A DNA stretch of 64,000 nucleotides from Scilla litardierei (Eukaryota; Streptophyta; Magnoliopsida; Asparagales; Asparagaceae): assembly GCA_030789695.1 (NCBI GenBank), contig CM061134.1, positions 57,729,334 through 57,793,333 of the forward strand, in the 5' to 3' direction. Below, piece after piece: positions 1 through 11,500 of the stretch. The notes below the pieces were generated by a model, which saw nothing but the letters and a program-made list of their open reading frames with translations, made no database searches and was not told the DNA's origin. A program made the translations under genes and the position numbers. Each line of letters starts with the position of its first letter. Position 1 is the stretch's first letter.

Positions 1-1766
1 TTACGACGTCTCAAGACTTCTCAAAGCACGTGATCGTATGCCTAAATCTTCGTTGAAGCTTATAGACCAATTTAGAAGTCATGAAGATTCGATTGAAGCT
101 ATTGAAGACGGTATCGTCAAGTTTTATTTATAGTCTTTAAGCTTCTTTCGTAGAATGTTAAGCCTTGAGTAGGTCTTACGGTTTAAATCTTCATAACGCT
201 CATATCTTAGCTCTAGGATCTTAGTAGAAGTACATACAATCCTTCCCGAAGCTTCGCGCTTCGATTCGCGACTTCTTGTGCATGTTAGTTGGTTCAAGAA
301 GAAGAACTGACCGACTAGATGGTGATCTAGTCGGTCGGCCAAGCTTCTTGGACCGACTAGTTTCTGTCAGTTAATTATAAGCTCTTTACTGTTTACAGTT
401 AGTCGGTCTAAGTTGACTCACCGACCGACTAGTTTGTGAACTAGTCGGTCAGTGATGCTTCTGTGACCGACTAGTTGAGCTTTCCCTGTACATGCACATT
501 TGAGCCTGAGCTACTGTTTATCATTAGTCGGTCTGTGTTCATTGATCGACCGACTAGTTGATGAACTAGTCGGTCAACTTACCTTCTTGGACCGACTAGT
601 TTACCTTTACTGTACATGCCAATTTTTCACCTAACTTACTGTTTATCGTTAGTCGGTCTATGCTCATTTGGTTACCGACTAGTTGGTGAATTAGTCGGTC
701 AACATTTGTTCTTGGACCGACTAAGTCTATTTATGCTCAGACTTCAGTTTTATCTGTTAGTCGGTCTTAGTTGAGTAACCGACCGACTAGTTGTGAAACT
801 AGTCGGTCAGCTACTCTTCTTAGACCGACTAGTTCCTTATGTCTGTGCTTTGATCTTTTCTATGTTCACTCATTAGTCGGTATACGTTAATTGACCGACC
901 GACTAGTTGATGAACTAGTCGGTGGGTGGTTGTTCTTTGACCGACTAGTTGGGTTCAGAAAAGAGCCGTTGGAGCTTTAATTGAAACGTTTTTCTCTCTC
1001 TCTCTCCTCTCTATCCTATAGATACTTGTTGGGCTGCATTCATTGCAGTCAAGGCTGATATTATTGCAAGTTTAGAGATCAAGAGAAATCATTCCAAGCT
1101 CATTCAAAGCTCTTTCATTCCATTCAATAATCTCTCCTCACTCTTACTTCCAAAGAGAGATTCATTGAGTGTGAAGCCTTCCAGGCCAAGTGCTTGATTC
1201 TAGGTCACCAACATCCACATAGCTCTCCATCGCTGATCTACATCTTGGAGCTAGGGTTTGGTGCCACTTCTTCTTCCTCAAAATCATCCTTGCCCTAATT
1301 CGTAAGCATTACTCAAGGCATAGGTATTTTGTCGGTAAGAAGTTTATTATTTCATTTCAATTTCATATTGTAAGTTTCACTCTCGGTTGTGAGAGTGTGG
1401 TTGTGATCCCGGGTTGTGGGAGTCACAAATTACTTTGTGTATGATTTGACTTGTGAAGGTTTTTCACAAGTATTTCATAGTGGAAATCTTGAGTTAGGGT
1501 TTCTAACTCAAGTATCCGGAGGGGATCCGGGTGGTTGGGACGTAGGATCACCGGGAACAAGTCGGGGAGACTTGGGTGGATCCGAACCCAGTAATATCTA
1601 TTGTTAGCGTTGTTAATTTTGTTGTTGTCTTCAATTTAAGCTTCCGCAAATTGATTTGGTAGTTGTTTGCACGATAATTAGGAATTATACTCCTCGTTAT
1701 TTTTAAAGTACTATTCACCCCCCCCCCCCCCTCTAGTACTTGTGCAGTAGCTTGTAGGGCATTACA
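1..1766 (+). mobile_element. Sirevirus-type LTR, left end cut by window
   Basis: This is a third copy, in inverse orientation and clearly diverged, of the LTR found at 4035-5686 and 14012-15663. It ends in GGGCATTACA at 1766, the same terminus as the minus-strand LTRs. Matching stretches include the CCGGAGGGGATCCGGGTGG block near 1515 and the ACTAGTCGGTC palindromes from 309. The first bases align about 100 bp inside the intact LTR, so only a little lies outside the window. No primer-binding site follows position 1766, so it is either the 3' LTR of an element to the left or a solo LTR. If its 5-bp duplication is CTGTA (1767-1771), the partner copy is outside the window. Confidence 0.85.
309..924. 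repeat. Palindromic dyad array in LTR (six units)
   Basis: Six dyads of the form GACCGACTAG, a short spacer, then CTAGTCGGTC begin near 309, 423, 548, 672, 781 and 897. Single half-sites lie between them, giving a period of about 110-125 bp. Each dyad could form a stem with a 6-8 base loop or bind a dimeric factor. The intact LTRs have four such dyads, so this copy gained or retained more units. The unit near 672 has a degraded left arm and the one near 897 a changed last base. Confidence 0.9.
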
Positions 1767-1784
1767 CTGTAGAGCAGTTATATT

Positions 1785-1905
1785 ATCATGCACACATGCA
1801 TGCAACAGATACACAAATGGCATGGACGTTCTGAAATAAAACCCAAGTCATCTCATTGCCAAAAAATCCAAGCATTCAGCAATATAGACATACTAAAATG
1901 TTTTA
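1785..1905 (-). repeat. Inverted single copy of the ~105-bp array unit
   Basis: Read on the minus strand this matches the repeat unit of the arrays at 17845-20830, including CCATGCCATTTGTGTATC and CTGTTGCATGCATG. It lies on the other side of the transposase and in opposite orientation to those arrays, so copies of the unit flank the coding core as inverted repeats. Confidence 0.75.
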
Positions 1906-2205
1906 GCAATCCAAGGACATCGAAGCAAGTTGTATCCATGATTACTGCAGGTCCATTAAAAAGATGCCCAATGATGTAATTTTTGTAATTAAAATGAGTC
2001 ATCATACCTATGATGACATGATGGGTCCTTGCTATGGTATGCTTGATATTATTCAAGAAATCAGCAAAGACATATATATGTGGGGATAATCTGAGGGCAT
2101 GAGGGTACAGATTCATGCATGGCTTGGAGTGGCCTTGTTGGTTGCTGCTACATTGTGCATTTTGGCTTGGAATATACTTGAAATGTATGTTTTGTTACAT
2201 TGGAC

Positions 2206-2890
2206 AGTATGGCTTCATTTATGATGATTTATAAATAGTTTTTCTTTCTATTATAGCCCAATGATTACATTGTACAGTATGGCTTCATTTATGATGATTT
2301 ATAAATAGTTTTTCTTTCTATTATAGCCCAATGATGACACAAATACAATGAAAAAATATGAAAGGCTGGCAGGAAGGTTCCTTGAGATGAAAATGTAAAA
2401 TGTTTTGATTTCCATCAATGTTTAGTTATAAAAAGCTGGAGCAACCGCCGTGCCTCCAAGGGGGAAAATGAAATACAATCTATACCTAAGGGCTCATATT
2501 AATTAATTTTTCCATTTTCCACTTTTATGGATTGTTAGAATATGGTTTTTAGTTGTTGAGAAATTATATTTTATGACGATTTAAAACCGTTTTGCTTTCT
2601 ATTAGAGCCCAATGATGACACAAACGCAATGAAAAAATATGAAAGGCTGGCAGGAAAGTTTTTTGAGATGAAAATGTATAATGTTTTGATTTCTGTCAAT
2701 GTTTGGTTATAAAAAGCAGGAGCAACCGACATGCCTCCAAGGGGGAAAATAAAAGACAATCTATACCTGAGGGCTCATATTAATTAATTATTCCAGTTTC
2801 CACTTTTATGTAATGTTAGAATACGGTTTTTAGATGTTGTGAAGTTATATTTTCTGCTGGTTTTATCATCTTATGCATAATTATAGTTAA
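2206..2890 (+). repeat. Two nested tandem duplications
   Basis: A stretch of about 67 bp beginning ACATTGGACAGTATGG is repeated directly (about 2206-2272 and 2273-2339). From about 2316 a longer unit of about 290 bp starting AGCCCAATGATGACAC repeats at about 2607, with scattered substitutions. Related AGCCCAATGATG blocks lie at 18520 and 19240, on the far side of the transposase. Nothing here looks coding. Confidence 0.75.
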
Positions 2891-2908
2891 GCTTCATTTA
2901 TGGTTTAG

Positions 2909-4034
2909 ATGGATCACCAAGGTGACCTGCCCGGGTGTCAAACATGTGACGCGGCCGCGGCGACATTCATTATTATCATCATACATTGCATACTAAACCT
3001 AGAGGGTACGTCAAACCATATACCCAGAGAGCCATCAGCTATGCGTGAGCTTCATAGGAAATCCCACATGCGTATAATTCTTGTTGGGGGGGGAAATAGT
3101 TGTTTACACTATAAGAATGCGGAGCCATGCGTTTATGAATCTGGCAGGATTAATGAGACAAAGGAATTTTCTGAAAGACAGTATACATGTGATCGTAGAG
3201 AAACAGTTGGCCATGTTTCTACATATCGTAGGGCACAAGTCAAAGAACAGAGTCATGCAAGTTGATTTTATACGCTCCGGGTCAACAGTTAGCCGATACT
3301 TTAACCAGGTAATGTAAGCAATTTGTGCCATGCAGGATATGTACATGAAGCAAGCTCCAAATGAGACCCCTCCTGAGATAGTAAATAATCCTAACTTGTA
3401 TCCTTTTTTCAAGGTACGTAAGCGTGTTTTGGTGACAGGTAGTAGGTAGTCTTTATTGAGTAATGTTGATGTAAACATTTGATTTATTGATGACGATTTA
3501 GGATTGCATTTGGCTCATTGATGGGACACATATCAGTGCCATGCTTCCAGCAAATCTCTTACCCCGGTTTAGAGGACGTAAGTGGTGACACAAAATGTTC
3601 TTGCAGATGCAACGCCAAATAAAAGGTTCACGTACGTAATGGTCGGGTGGGAAGGTTCAACAAATGATTTCACGGTCCTTAAAGATGCATTGTCATTACA
3701 CCCAATGGTCTTCGAGTGTATGATGGTAAGAGGCAGCCTTTAACCAACAATATAAGTCGACATATTTATTAAGTCTTGGGGTTATAATATTGTTTTACGT
3801 TTATGTTTTTAGGTAAAAATTACCTATGCGATGCTGGATATACTACCATCCCAGGGTTCATATCTCCATACAAGGGCGTTAGCTATCAACTGAAGGACCA
3901 TACTGATCTAGTTCCTCGAAATCACTAAGAGCTCTTCAACCTACGTCACTCATCTTTACGAACCTAGATTGAGTTTAATTTCTGAATCCTAAAGAACAAG
4001 TTTAAGATATTGACGTGCAAGCCCCACTATCCCT
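2909..4034 (+). pseudogene. PIF/Harbinger transposase, N-terminal and catalytic part (broken)
   Basis: The translated pieces match plant HARBI1-like transposases (DDE_Tnp_4). ATG 2909 opens one frame; a run of eight G near 3085-3092 shifts it to the frame reading EKQLAMFLHIVGHKSKNRV and SGSTVSRYFNQ. An in-frame TAA follows at 3315, then PEIVNNPNLYPFFK. A GT-AG intron runs 3414-3501. The next exon starts DCIWLIDGTHI, with the first catalytic Asp; a one-base shift near 3584 separates it from TQNVLADATPNKRFTYV and GWEGSTNDFTVLKDAL, with the second Asp. A second intron runs about 3726-3812, then DAGYTTIPGFISPYKGV. The third acidic residue (IE) is near 3968 among stop codons. The coding exon is cut at 4034 by the Sirevirus and resumes at 15664. 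Inactive. Confidence 0.85.
4030..4034. other. Target-site duplication of the Sirevirus (left)
   Basis: TCCCT here is repeated exactly at 15664-15668, directly outside the two LTR ends. Removing one copy and the element rejoins the transposase frame. Confidence 0.95.
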
Positions 4035-4772
4035 TGTAATGCCCTACCAGCTACTGCACAAGTACTAGAGGGGGGGTGAATAGTACTTTAAAATAATAAG
4101 GCGTATAATTCCAAATTAAATTGCAAACAACCACCAAATCAATTTGCGGAAGCTTAAATTGATTGACAACAATGAAATAAACAAAGCTAACAAACGATGT
4201 TAATGGGTTCGGATCCACCCAAGTCTCCCCGACTTGTTCCCGGTGATCCTACGTCCCAACCACCCGGATCCCCTCCGGATACTTGAGTTAGAAACCCTAA
4301 CTCAAGATTTCCACTATGAATATCTTGTGAAAAACCTTCACAAGATCAAATCATACATGCAATGGCAAAGTGAATCCCACAACCCGGGATCACAAACTTC
4401 TCTCACAACCGAGAGAGCCAATAAGCAATATAAAGAGTTTAAATGAAATAAATACTCTTACCACAAAATCCTATACCTTGAGTTTTTCTTACCCAATAGG
4501 TGGAATGAAGGATTTGAGGAAGATGAAGTCACCAAGCCCTAGCACCAAGGAAATGAGCAGCAATGGGTGCCTAGGGAAGAGTTGGAGACTTGGATCAAGC
4601 AATAGCTTGAAGAGCTCACCAAGAACAAGCTTCTCTCTAGATCTAGAAATGAGAGAGAATGGCTTTCTTGTGAGGAAGAGAGCTTTAGATTTGAGGGAGA
4701 ATGGCTATCTCTTTAGGGCTCAATGAATCTCTTAATGGCAGCTCTATTGAAGATAGAAATGACCTAGGTTCG

Positions 4773-4780
4773 TATTTATA
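4773..4780 (-). promoter_or_regulatory. TATA box of the 3' LTR
   Basis: TATAAATA on the minus strand lies about 80 bp downstream of the palindrome array and upstream of the LTR's TG...CA end. This is where a U3 core promoter is expected. The same box is at 14750-14757 in the 5' LTR, where it would drive the genomic RNA. Transcription would start near 4745 and 14720 by usual spacing (inference). Confidence 0.65.
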
Positions 4781-4858
4781 GGAACCCAAAAACATAAGTT
4801 AGGTCAATCTCCAACGGAAAGAAATCTGGGAGAATTAGTCGGTCAAAGAACAATCACT

Positions 4859-5261
4859 GACCGACTAGTTCATCAACTAGTCGGTCAGTCACAAAGCATG
4901 GACCGACTAAGAGCAGATCAGAGAAGAGATAGAATTTCAGACCTAGAAAACTAGTCTGAAGGCAAGTTGACTTAGTCGGTCCAAGAACAAAAGTTGACCG
5001 ACTAGATTGTCAACTAGTCGGTCATCAAACGTTCTTAGACCGACTAACGGAAAACAGTAGCTTAGGAGAAATTTGGCATGTACAGTAAATCACAACTAGT
5101 CGGTCAAAGAAGTATCACTGACCGACTAGTTCACAAACTAGTCGGTCGGTGAGTCAACGTAGACCGACTAACTGTAAACAGTAAAGAACAAAGATTTAAC
5201 TGACTGAAACTAGTCGGTCCAAGAACAGTGGCCGACCGACTAGATCTCCATCTAGTCGGTC
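4859..5261. repeat. Palindromic dyad array in 3' LTR (four units)
   Basis: Dyads GACCGACTAG-spacer-CTAGTCGGTC at 4859-4886, 4996-5023, 5120-5147 and 5234-5261, spaced 137, 124 and 114 bp. Inverted half-sites lie between them. The array is upstream of the TATA box in transcription direction, so it is in the right place for an enhancer. An identical array is at 14836-15238 in the 5' LTR. Confidence 0.9.
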
Positions 5262-5686
5262 AGTACTTGTTCTTGTACCAACTAACATGCACAACAAGGT
5301 CCGAATCGAAGCGCGACGCTTCGAGGAAATTAGAGTGAACTTGTGCAAGAATCCTAGAGCTACGAAATGAGCGAAATGAAGATAGAAACGTAAGATATAC
5401 TCAAGGCTTAACATTCTATCAATCGAAACTAAAAGACTATAAATAAAACCTTAATAAACGGTCTTTGAGAGCTTCGATTGAATCTTCATTATTTCCAAAG
5501 CGTTGCATGAGCTTCAACGAAGCTTTAGGCTTGAATACGAGCTTTTGGAAGTGTTGAGATGTCGCTTTGAATATTCTCGTGAAATTGGCGACGATCTCCA
5601 ATACTGCGCTCACAAATTGTTAGTTCATGAATTATTTATGTTTGCTCATCATCCAAAACCAAATCCGGGGAGTCCAATATTCAACA

Positions 5687-6101
5687 TTCTCCCCCTTTTT
5701 GGTGATGACAAACCAACATAAATAATAATCAAAGATAATAATTCAAATGTAAAATACTTACTCCCCCTGCATTGATGACACGTTAATTCCAAAATGAATA
5801 TAAATGAATTGTATCAAGCAGACGAGTAAGATAAAGTGGTCGATGATGAACATATATATACATAGAGACAACATGAGTACATCCAAAAGATATCACATCG
5901 AATATAAGAGATACATCATATCAAGTGCTACATATCATCAAAAAGAAATACATCATCATCAACATATCATACAATCCAACACCGACAATCAGAAAGCACA
6001 AAAGCAATACAACAAGGCAACTCTCAACCCCATCCTAACCCAAAACTCTCTCACTAGAATACATCATCCAAAGTGTATATGGAGAGTCCTCGGAACAACG
6101 A
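5687..6101 (-). other. Polypurine tract and non-coding 3' end of Sirevirus interior
   Basis: Read on the minus strand, the run AAAAAGGGGGAGA (5689-5701) directly precedes the 3' LTR and is the expected plus-strand primer of reverse transcription. The rest, between the third ORF stop and this tract, is AT-rich with no convincing coding content. Confidence 0.85.
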
Positions 6102-7805
6102 TCACGAGGAGGAGGCAGGATCTGCAGCGTCCGTGGGTCCAGTCGACGGAGTGGACTCAGGATCTGCAGGGAGAAGAGGTGTCTCAACAGATGGAATCGT
6201 CGGGGCAGGAGTCGAGATCTCAGCAACAGGCTCAACAGCAACAGGAGTCTCGACAGAAGCAGCAGCAGCAGATACATGAGCAGGCTCGGAAACTGGATCA
6301 GCAGCAGATGGCTCTGGAACACCGGAAGAGGTGGCAACTCCAGGAGCAGAAGTGGAAGTACCAGCAGCAGCAGAAGTGCCCTTGGGGGCACGAGTCGAAG
6401 CACGACAGATCTCCTCAACGTCCTCCTCATCCATCTCATCCATCTCCTCTCCCTCAGACACGGAAGGAGGAAGCTCAACACCCATCTGACGTGCCATACG
6501 GCAGACCACCTCCTCGGTACGAGCCAAGCGGGACTCGTGACGAAGAAGTATCCGGACGACGTCATCAAGGGTGGCAACGGGAGAAGCAGAGGCAGTGGCA
6601 GAGGCAGGGACAGACGCTGAAGGAGTCGTCCTCTGAACGTGACGAAGCGCCGCAAGAGATTTCTTGACGGCCGTCGCATTCAGCGGAGGACCGAGGGGAC
6701 GCTCATCGTCACGAGGCAATGTGACACGAAAGTGACGAAACACGAGGGTCAACATGCAAGGAAAAGGAATATGAGCCGATTTATTGGACTTTCGAATACA
6801 CTCGAAAGAATCAATCTTGTCGAGTATAATTTGAGCCCAATTAATCGAGCTCCCCATGAAGATCGCATAGATAAGCTTCAAAAATGGCTGGGATGGTAAA
6901 GATGAGGAGCCGTACTTGGGAAGCAAGCACGACTTCAGAATCAAATTTAGGACCCAAGCATTTGGCTTAAAAGATTTAGAGGGCACGCCAATCATAGCAG
7001 GAGGAATCTGATGGAAAATCTCTGATAGGATGGTCTGGTCAAGAGAGGAAATATCATCTACCGAGATATCAGAAGGAAGAAGGCCAGACGAAGAGATACC
7101 CAGAATCTCTCCTAAGATTTCCGCAGTGAGGACTATAGGAGTCCCCAAAACGGTCGTCTCAATAGAGTGGGTCTGATAGAACTGACCCCGGATCCTATTG
7201 GCATAGAAAAGCTTCACTAATCTAGGATAGGGGCGAGGATTCGCCTTCGGGTCAAATCGAAGGTAATCGAGAAGACCCGACGACGACAGAAGATCAGCTA
7301 GCCCTATGAAGTCGCTGAACTGGACGAAATGCTCCAGAAGCAGCGGACAATGTTCGATACGATTATATGCCGCAAGACACAAAGGGTCATCGCGACATAA
7401 GGAAATATCGACACCGCCCACCGGCATCGGAGCCTTTCCCTTAGGCTTTCGAGAAGACGTACGAGGGTGGGTGCTAGACTCGGGATGAATAGGAGGAGAG
7501 GGTTCCCTATGAGTCTCGGTCTCGGGATTATACTCCGTATCGGAATCGGTAGGAGTATGGAACGAAGAAGGAGAGGCAAGAGATTTGGCCTTTGGCTTAG
7601 GTTTGGGTTTGGGTTTGGGTTTGGGTTGACCTCTAGGCTTAGCGGTCGTCGTCCTCTTCTTCTTGAGAGGAGGCGAAGACGACGAAGGATGGGTGGTCTT
7701 GGCTCTACGCTTCGTAGGGGTTGGATGCTCGGGATCCGAAGAGGTTGGATCAACGGTCATCGGAGAGGGGTTAGAGGAAGGGATCGGAATGCGTGTTCTT
7801 GCCAT
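6102..7805 (-). CDS. Third ORF of the Sirevirus (ORF3), plant transposon-type protein
   Basis: 567 residues from MARTRIPIPSS. This Met is chosen over one 14 codons upstream because it follows the leader and starts a basic, ordered-looking tail. Residues 1-125 are Ser/Pro-rich with basic clusters (TKRRAK near 31, KKKR near 48) and a (PK)n run near 61-72, suggesting nuclear import. Residues about 130-370 form the only globular-looking part, with PRPYPRLVKLFYANRI and VLGTPIVLTAEILGEILGI. This resembles the putative plant transposon protein domain also seen in Athila ORF1-like proteins (my recognition). Residues 413-442 look like a coiled coil. The C-terminus is Ala/Ser/Thr/Pro-rich and acidic. 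There is no membrane segment or signal peptide, so an envelope role is not supported. It lies in the position of the extra ORF of Sireviruses. Function unknown. Confidence 0.8.
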   Translation of the reverse strand: MARTRIPIPSSNPSPMTVDPTSSDPEHPTPTKRRAKTTHPSSSSPPLKKKRTTTAKPRGQPKPKPKPKPKPKAKSLASPSSFHTPTDSDTEYNPETETHREPSPPIHPESSTHPRTSSRKPKGKAPMPVGGVDISLCRDDPLCLAAYNRIEHCPLLLEHFVQFSDFIGLADLLSSSGLLDYLRFDPKANPRPYPRLVKLFYANRIRGQFYQTHSIETTVLGTPIVLTAEILGEILGISSSGLLPSDISVDDISSLDQTILSEIFHQIPPAMIGVPSKSFKPNAWVLNLILKSCLLPKYGSSSLPSQPFLKLIYAIFMGSSINWAQIILDKIDSFECIRKSNKSAHIPFPCMLTLVFRHFRVTLPRDDERPLGPPLNATAVKKSLAALRHVQRTTPSASVPASATASASPVATLDDVVRILLRHESRLARTEEVVCRMARQMGVELPPSVSEGEEMDEMDEEDVEEICRASTRAPKGTSAAAGTSTSAPGVATSSGVPEPSAADPVSEPAHVSAAAASVETPVAVEPVAEISTPAPTIPSVETPLLPADPESTPSTGPTDAADPASSS

Positions 7806-8147
7806 AGTCGAAGCAAGACACGAGATCAAATCAACGAATCCTAGCACAACCCTAGAAATCCGAAACCCTAGAGGAAGAAATTTAGAACCCTAGGCAGAGA
7901 AACCTAACCCTAGAGCTGAAAACGAAACCCTAGATAGGAGAGGGAGGAGGTAGGTTTACCCTAGGAGGAAGAACGACGGCCGGCGACGGCGGAGATGATC
8001 GGAAAGAGGCCGGAAGTCGATCGGAAGGGGAAGGGTCGGGGTTTTGAGCGGAGTGAACTGAGTTTTCGATCGATTAGAATGGAAATCGATCGACTAAACT
8101 GAGTTTAAGTCGGTCGATTTCCCAAATGACCAAACAGCCCCTGGCAC
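7806..8147 (-). promoter_or_regulatory. Telo-box-rich leader upstream of ORF3
   Basis: On the plus strand the segment has AAACCCTAG at about 7862 and 7926 and further ACCCTAG and ACCCTAA variants between 7850 and 7960. These are telo boxes, a plant element common in promoters and 5' leaders of housekeeping genes (established knowledge). A CT-rich, then GC-rich stretch (about 7960-8045) with GCCGGCGACGGCGG follows, as in plant 5' UTRs. No TATA box is seen. It looks like a leader taken from a cellular gene (inference). Confidence 0.55.
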
Positions 8148-8337
8148 AACTAGTCGGTCACAGTTCAAGCACTGACCGACTAGTTCACAAACTAGTCGGT
8201 CGGTAAATGAGCTTGAACCGACTAGGTGTAAACAGTGGCTGAATCCAAGAAGACTGACAAGATTTAGTCGGTCTGCGTTCGATTACTGACCGACTAGATC
8301 TCAATCTAGTCGGTCGGTCACTGAACATGAACCGACT
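8148..8337 (-). promoter_or_regulatory. LTR-derived dyad array copied in front of ORF3
   Basis: Two dyads (8174-8201 and 8288-8315, 114 bp apart) with their half-sites align in order with LTR positions about 5093-5290 in the same orientation. The shared block TGTAAACAGT lies between them in both. The copy is diverged from the LTRs, so it predates this insertion and is not a fresh rearrangement. Its place between pol and ORF3 suggests an internal promoter or enhancer (inference). Confidence 0.7.
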
Positions 8338-8581
8338 AAAGAGTCAAAAACTTGAAAATTAAGTTCTCTCCATAATACGCTTGGACGAAAAATCTCAAAA
8401 CTCTCAATAGACATCTAAACTACCCCATTAAACATCGAAAAACAGAAATTTGACGATTACGCACAAATCGAACGAAAAATTAAGATAACACTTAAAATTC
8501 TCGAAAAATCCAATAATTCTAGCATGAATGAGATATTGTCAAGAATAATAGCATGCAAAATTATTGAATGAAACATGAATC
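8338..8581 (-). other. Spacer between pol and the ORF3 promoter region
   Basis: AT-rich sequence following the pol stop. Nothing recognisable was seen in it. Confidence 0.5.
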
Positions 8582-11500
8582 CTATATTTCGGATTCACCC
8601 ATAATCCCCAATTCTCGACGCAACCGCACAAAGGAGTCCTCCTTTAGGGGTTTCGTGAAAATATCGGCGATTTGCTTTTGGGTTTCAACGTACACTAGAA
8701 TGATGTCCTTTTTAGCAACATGGTCATCTAAAAAGTGGTGGCGGACATCTATGTGTTTCGAACGGGAATGATGTACCGGGTTCTTGGAAAGACATATTGC
8801 ACTTTGGTTGTCAACCATGATAGGGCAAGTATCACAATTTATACCAAAGTCTTTAAGTGTGTGTCTCATCCAAAGAACTTGAGCACACGCGGCACCGGCG
8901 GCAATATATTCCGCCTCGGTGGTTGAAAGTGATACGGAATTTTGCTTCTTGGAAAACCAAGAGACAAGAGAATTTCCTATAAAATGGCAAGTGCCACTAG
9001 TACTTTTCCTGTCGGATTTGCATCCTGCATAATCGGCATCACTATATGAGATTAACTCATATGTGCTAGATCTCGGATAAAGTAATCCAAAATCTAAAGT
9101 GTAACTTAGATAGCGAAAAATACGCTTTACCGCTACTAAGTGAGACTCCTTAGGTTGAGACTGATAACGAGCACATATACATACGGCAAACATAATATCG
9201 GGCCTACTTGCGGTAAGATAAAGCAAACTACCAATCATACCTCGATATAAACGAATGTCTACATCCTTACCGCCCGTATCCTTGTCAAGATGCGTAGTCG
9301 TGCTCATTGGAGTCTTTTTCCCGGAGGCATTCTCCATTCCAAATCGCTTTAGCAACTCCACCGTGTACTTCGTTTGGTGGATGAAGATTGCATCGTTCAT
9401 TTGGCGAATTTGGAGTCCTAAGAAATATTTGAGTTCGCCCATGTGGCTCATCTCAAATTGTTCCTTCATAACATTAGAAAACTCTTCGCAAAGAGTGAAG
9501 TTAGTAGCACCGAAAATGATATCATCAACATAAATTTGTACTAATAAAATATCATTATTCGCATGCTTAACAAAAAGAGTTGAATCGGCTTCGCCCATTT
9601 TAAAATTCAAATCCAAAAGAAAATTCTTTAGGCGATCATACCAAGCTCGAGGAGCTTGTCTCAAACCATAAAGAGCTTTCTTTAGTTTAAAAACGTGATT
9701 TGGAAATTTTTCATTTATGAAGCCCGGAGGTTGAGAAACGTAAACTTCCTCAACGACATCTCCGTTTAAAAAAGCACTTTTAACATCCATTTGAAATAAT
9801 TTAAAATTCTTATGGCATGCAAAAGACAAAAGTAATCTAATTGATTCTAATCTAGCTACCGGAGCGAAGGATTCTTCGAAATCAATACCTTCCTCTTGTC
9901 GATAGCCTTGAGCTACTAACCGAGCTTTGTTCCGGACGACGACTTGGTTTTCGTCGGTTTTGTTCTTGAAAATCCACTTTGTCCCTATGACGGTGTGGTT
10001 CTTCGAAGGCAATGGAACAAGCTCCCACACTTCATTCCTCTCGAATTGAATGAGCTCCTCCTCCATGGCAAGTATCCAAGCACTATCTTCGCATGCTTCA
10101 ACTATATTCTTTGGCTCTATCGATGAGGCAAAGGCACAATTGGCGAAGTGGTGAACTTGTGATCTTGTCTTGACACTATCTTGAATATTGCCAATTACTT
10201 GCTCATGGGGATGGTCGCGAATGACATGAAGTCGCTTGGGAATACCTTGATCACTTGGAACATTCTCAACAACTTCATTAGTCGGGTTAGTCTCAATAGA
10301 ATCAATAGACTTAGAATTATCAAATGAATCACATAAAACATCCATAGAATCATTATCATTTGAAATTCTAGTTGGAACAAATCCTTCATTAAATGAGACA
10401 TGAAGCGACTCCTCGATCGTCGAGGTTCGTTTGTTGAATATCCGGTAGGCTTTGCTACGCGAAGAATATCCCACAAAAATCCCCTCATCGGATCTCGGAT
10501 CGAATTTGTCCAAACTACCATATGTGTTCTTAATAAAACATTTCGAACCAAAAACACGAAAATGTTTAACTTGAGGCAACCTACCAAACAACAATTCATA
10601 ACAAGTTTGTTTAGTGCCGGGCCTCAAAAGTATTCTATTAAACACATAGCAAGCGGTGTGTACCGCTTCCGCCCAAAATTGATGGCCAAGTTGGCTATCA
10701 TCAAGCATAGTGCGAGCACACTCCACTAGCGTCCTATTCTTTCTCTCAACTACACCATTTTGAGGCGGTGCACGAGGGAAAGAGAAGGTGTGAGTAATAC
10801 CAACTTCATCACAAAATGTCTCAAAAGACTCATTCTCAAATTCACCTCCATGATCACTACGAATAGTGACAATGGTGTTTCCTAAGAGATTTTGTACTTT
10901 CTTAACAAAAATTGTGAAGTTTTCAAAAGCTTCATTTTTATTGCACAAGAAAAATACCCAAGTAAATCTTGAATAGTCATCTACGATGACAAGTCCATAC
11001 CTTGCATTTCCTAAGGAAGCTACTCTAGTTGGCCCAAATAAATCTAGATGTAATAGCTCTAGTGGCCGTTTTGTAGAGATGCTTTTCTTAGGTTTAAATG
11101 AAGATTTAGGAAGCTTGCCGCGTTGACAACAATCACAAAAACTTTTCTTTTCAAAAACAAGCTTCGGAAAACCTTTAATAGAATTCAATTTTGAAAGCTT
11201 ATATAGTGTTCCAAAGTTCACATGTCCAAAGCGTCGATGCCATAAGTGTTGTTCACTTGTGTTGGCAACGAGACATTGTTCATATGACTTAGGAAGATCC
11301 AAAATATAAATGTCTTTACGACGAGTTCCGGAAAATAATAATTTTTCATTATCCTTTCTTAAAATATGACACAATCCTTTCGCAAAGCTAACTTTGTAAC
11401 CTTTGTCACAAAGTTGACTTATTGAAATAAGATTATGATTTAAACCACTAACAAGATACACATCACTAATTAATGGTTTAGAAGGGTTACCGACATTACC

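Larger units (their letters stand above)
4035..5686 (-). repeat. Sirevirus 3' LTR
   Basis: 1652 bp. On the minus strand it begins TGTTGAATATTGG and ends GGCATTACA. It contains the dyad array (4859-5261) and, downstream of it, a TATA box. It matches 14012-15663 at every position I compared except one. Confidence 0.95.

Noticed and set aside
4859..5261. CRISPR-like regular repeats
   Set aside because: The dyads are imperfect, spacers are themselves related, and the array lies in a plant LTR; there are no cas genes.
6035..6679. Leu/Arg-rich frame overlapping ORF3 in another frame
   Set aside because: It is a shadow of the Ala/Ser/Thr-rich low-complexity C-terminus of ORF3.
6102..7805. ORF3 as an envelope glycoprotein
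   Set aside because: There is no signal peptide, transmembrane span or cysteine pattern; basic low-complexity and a transposon-protein-like domain argue against it.
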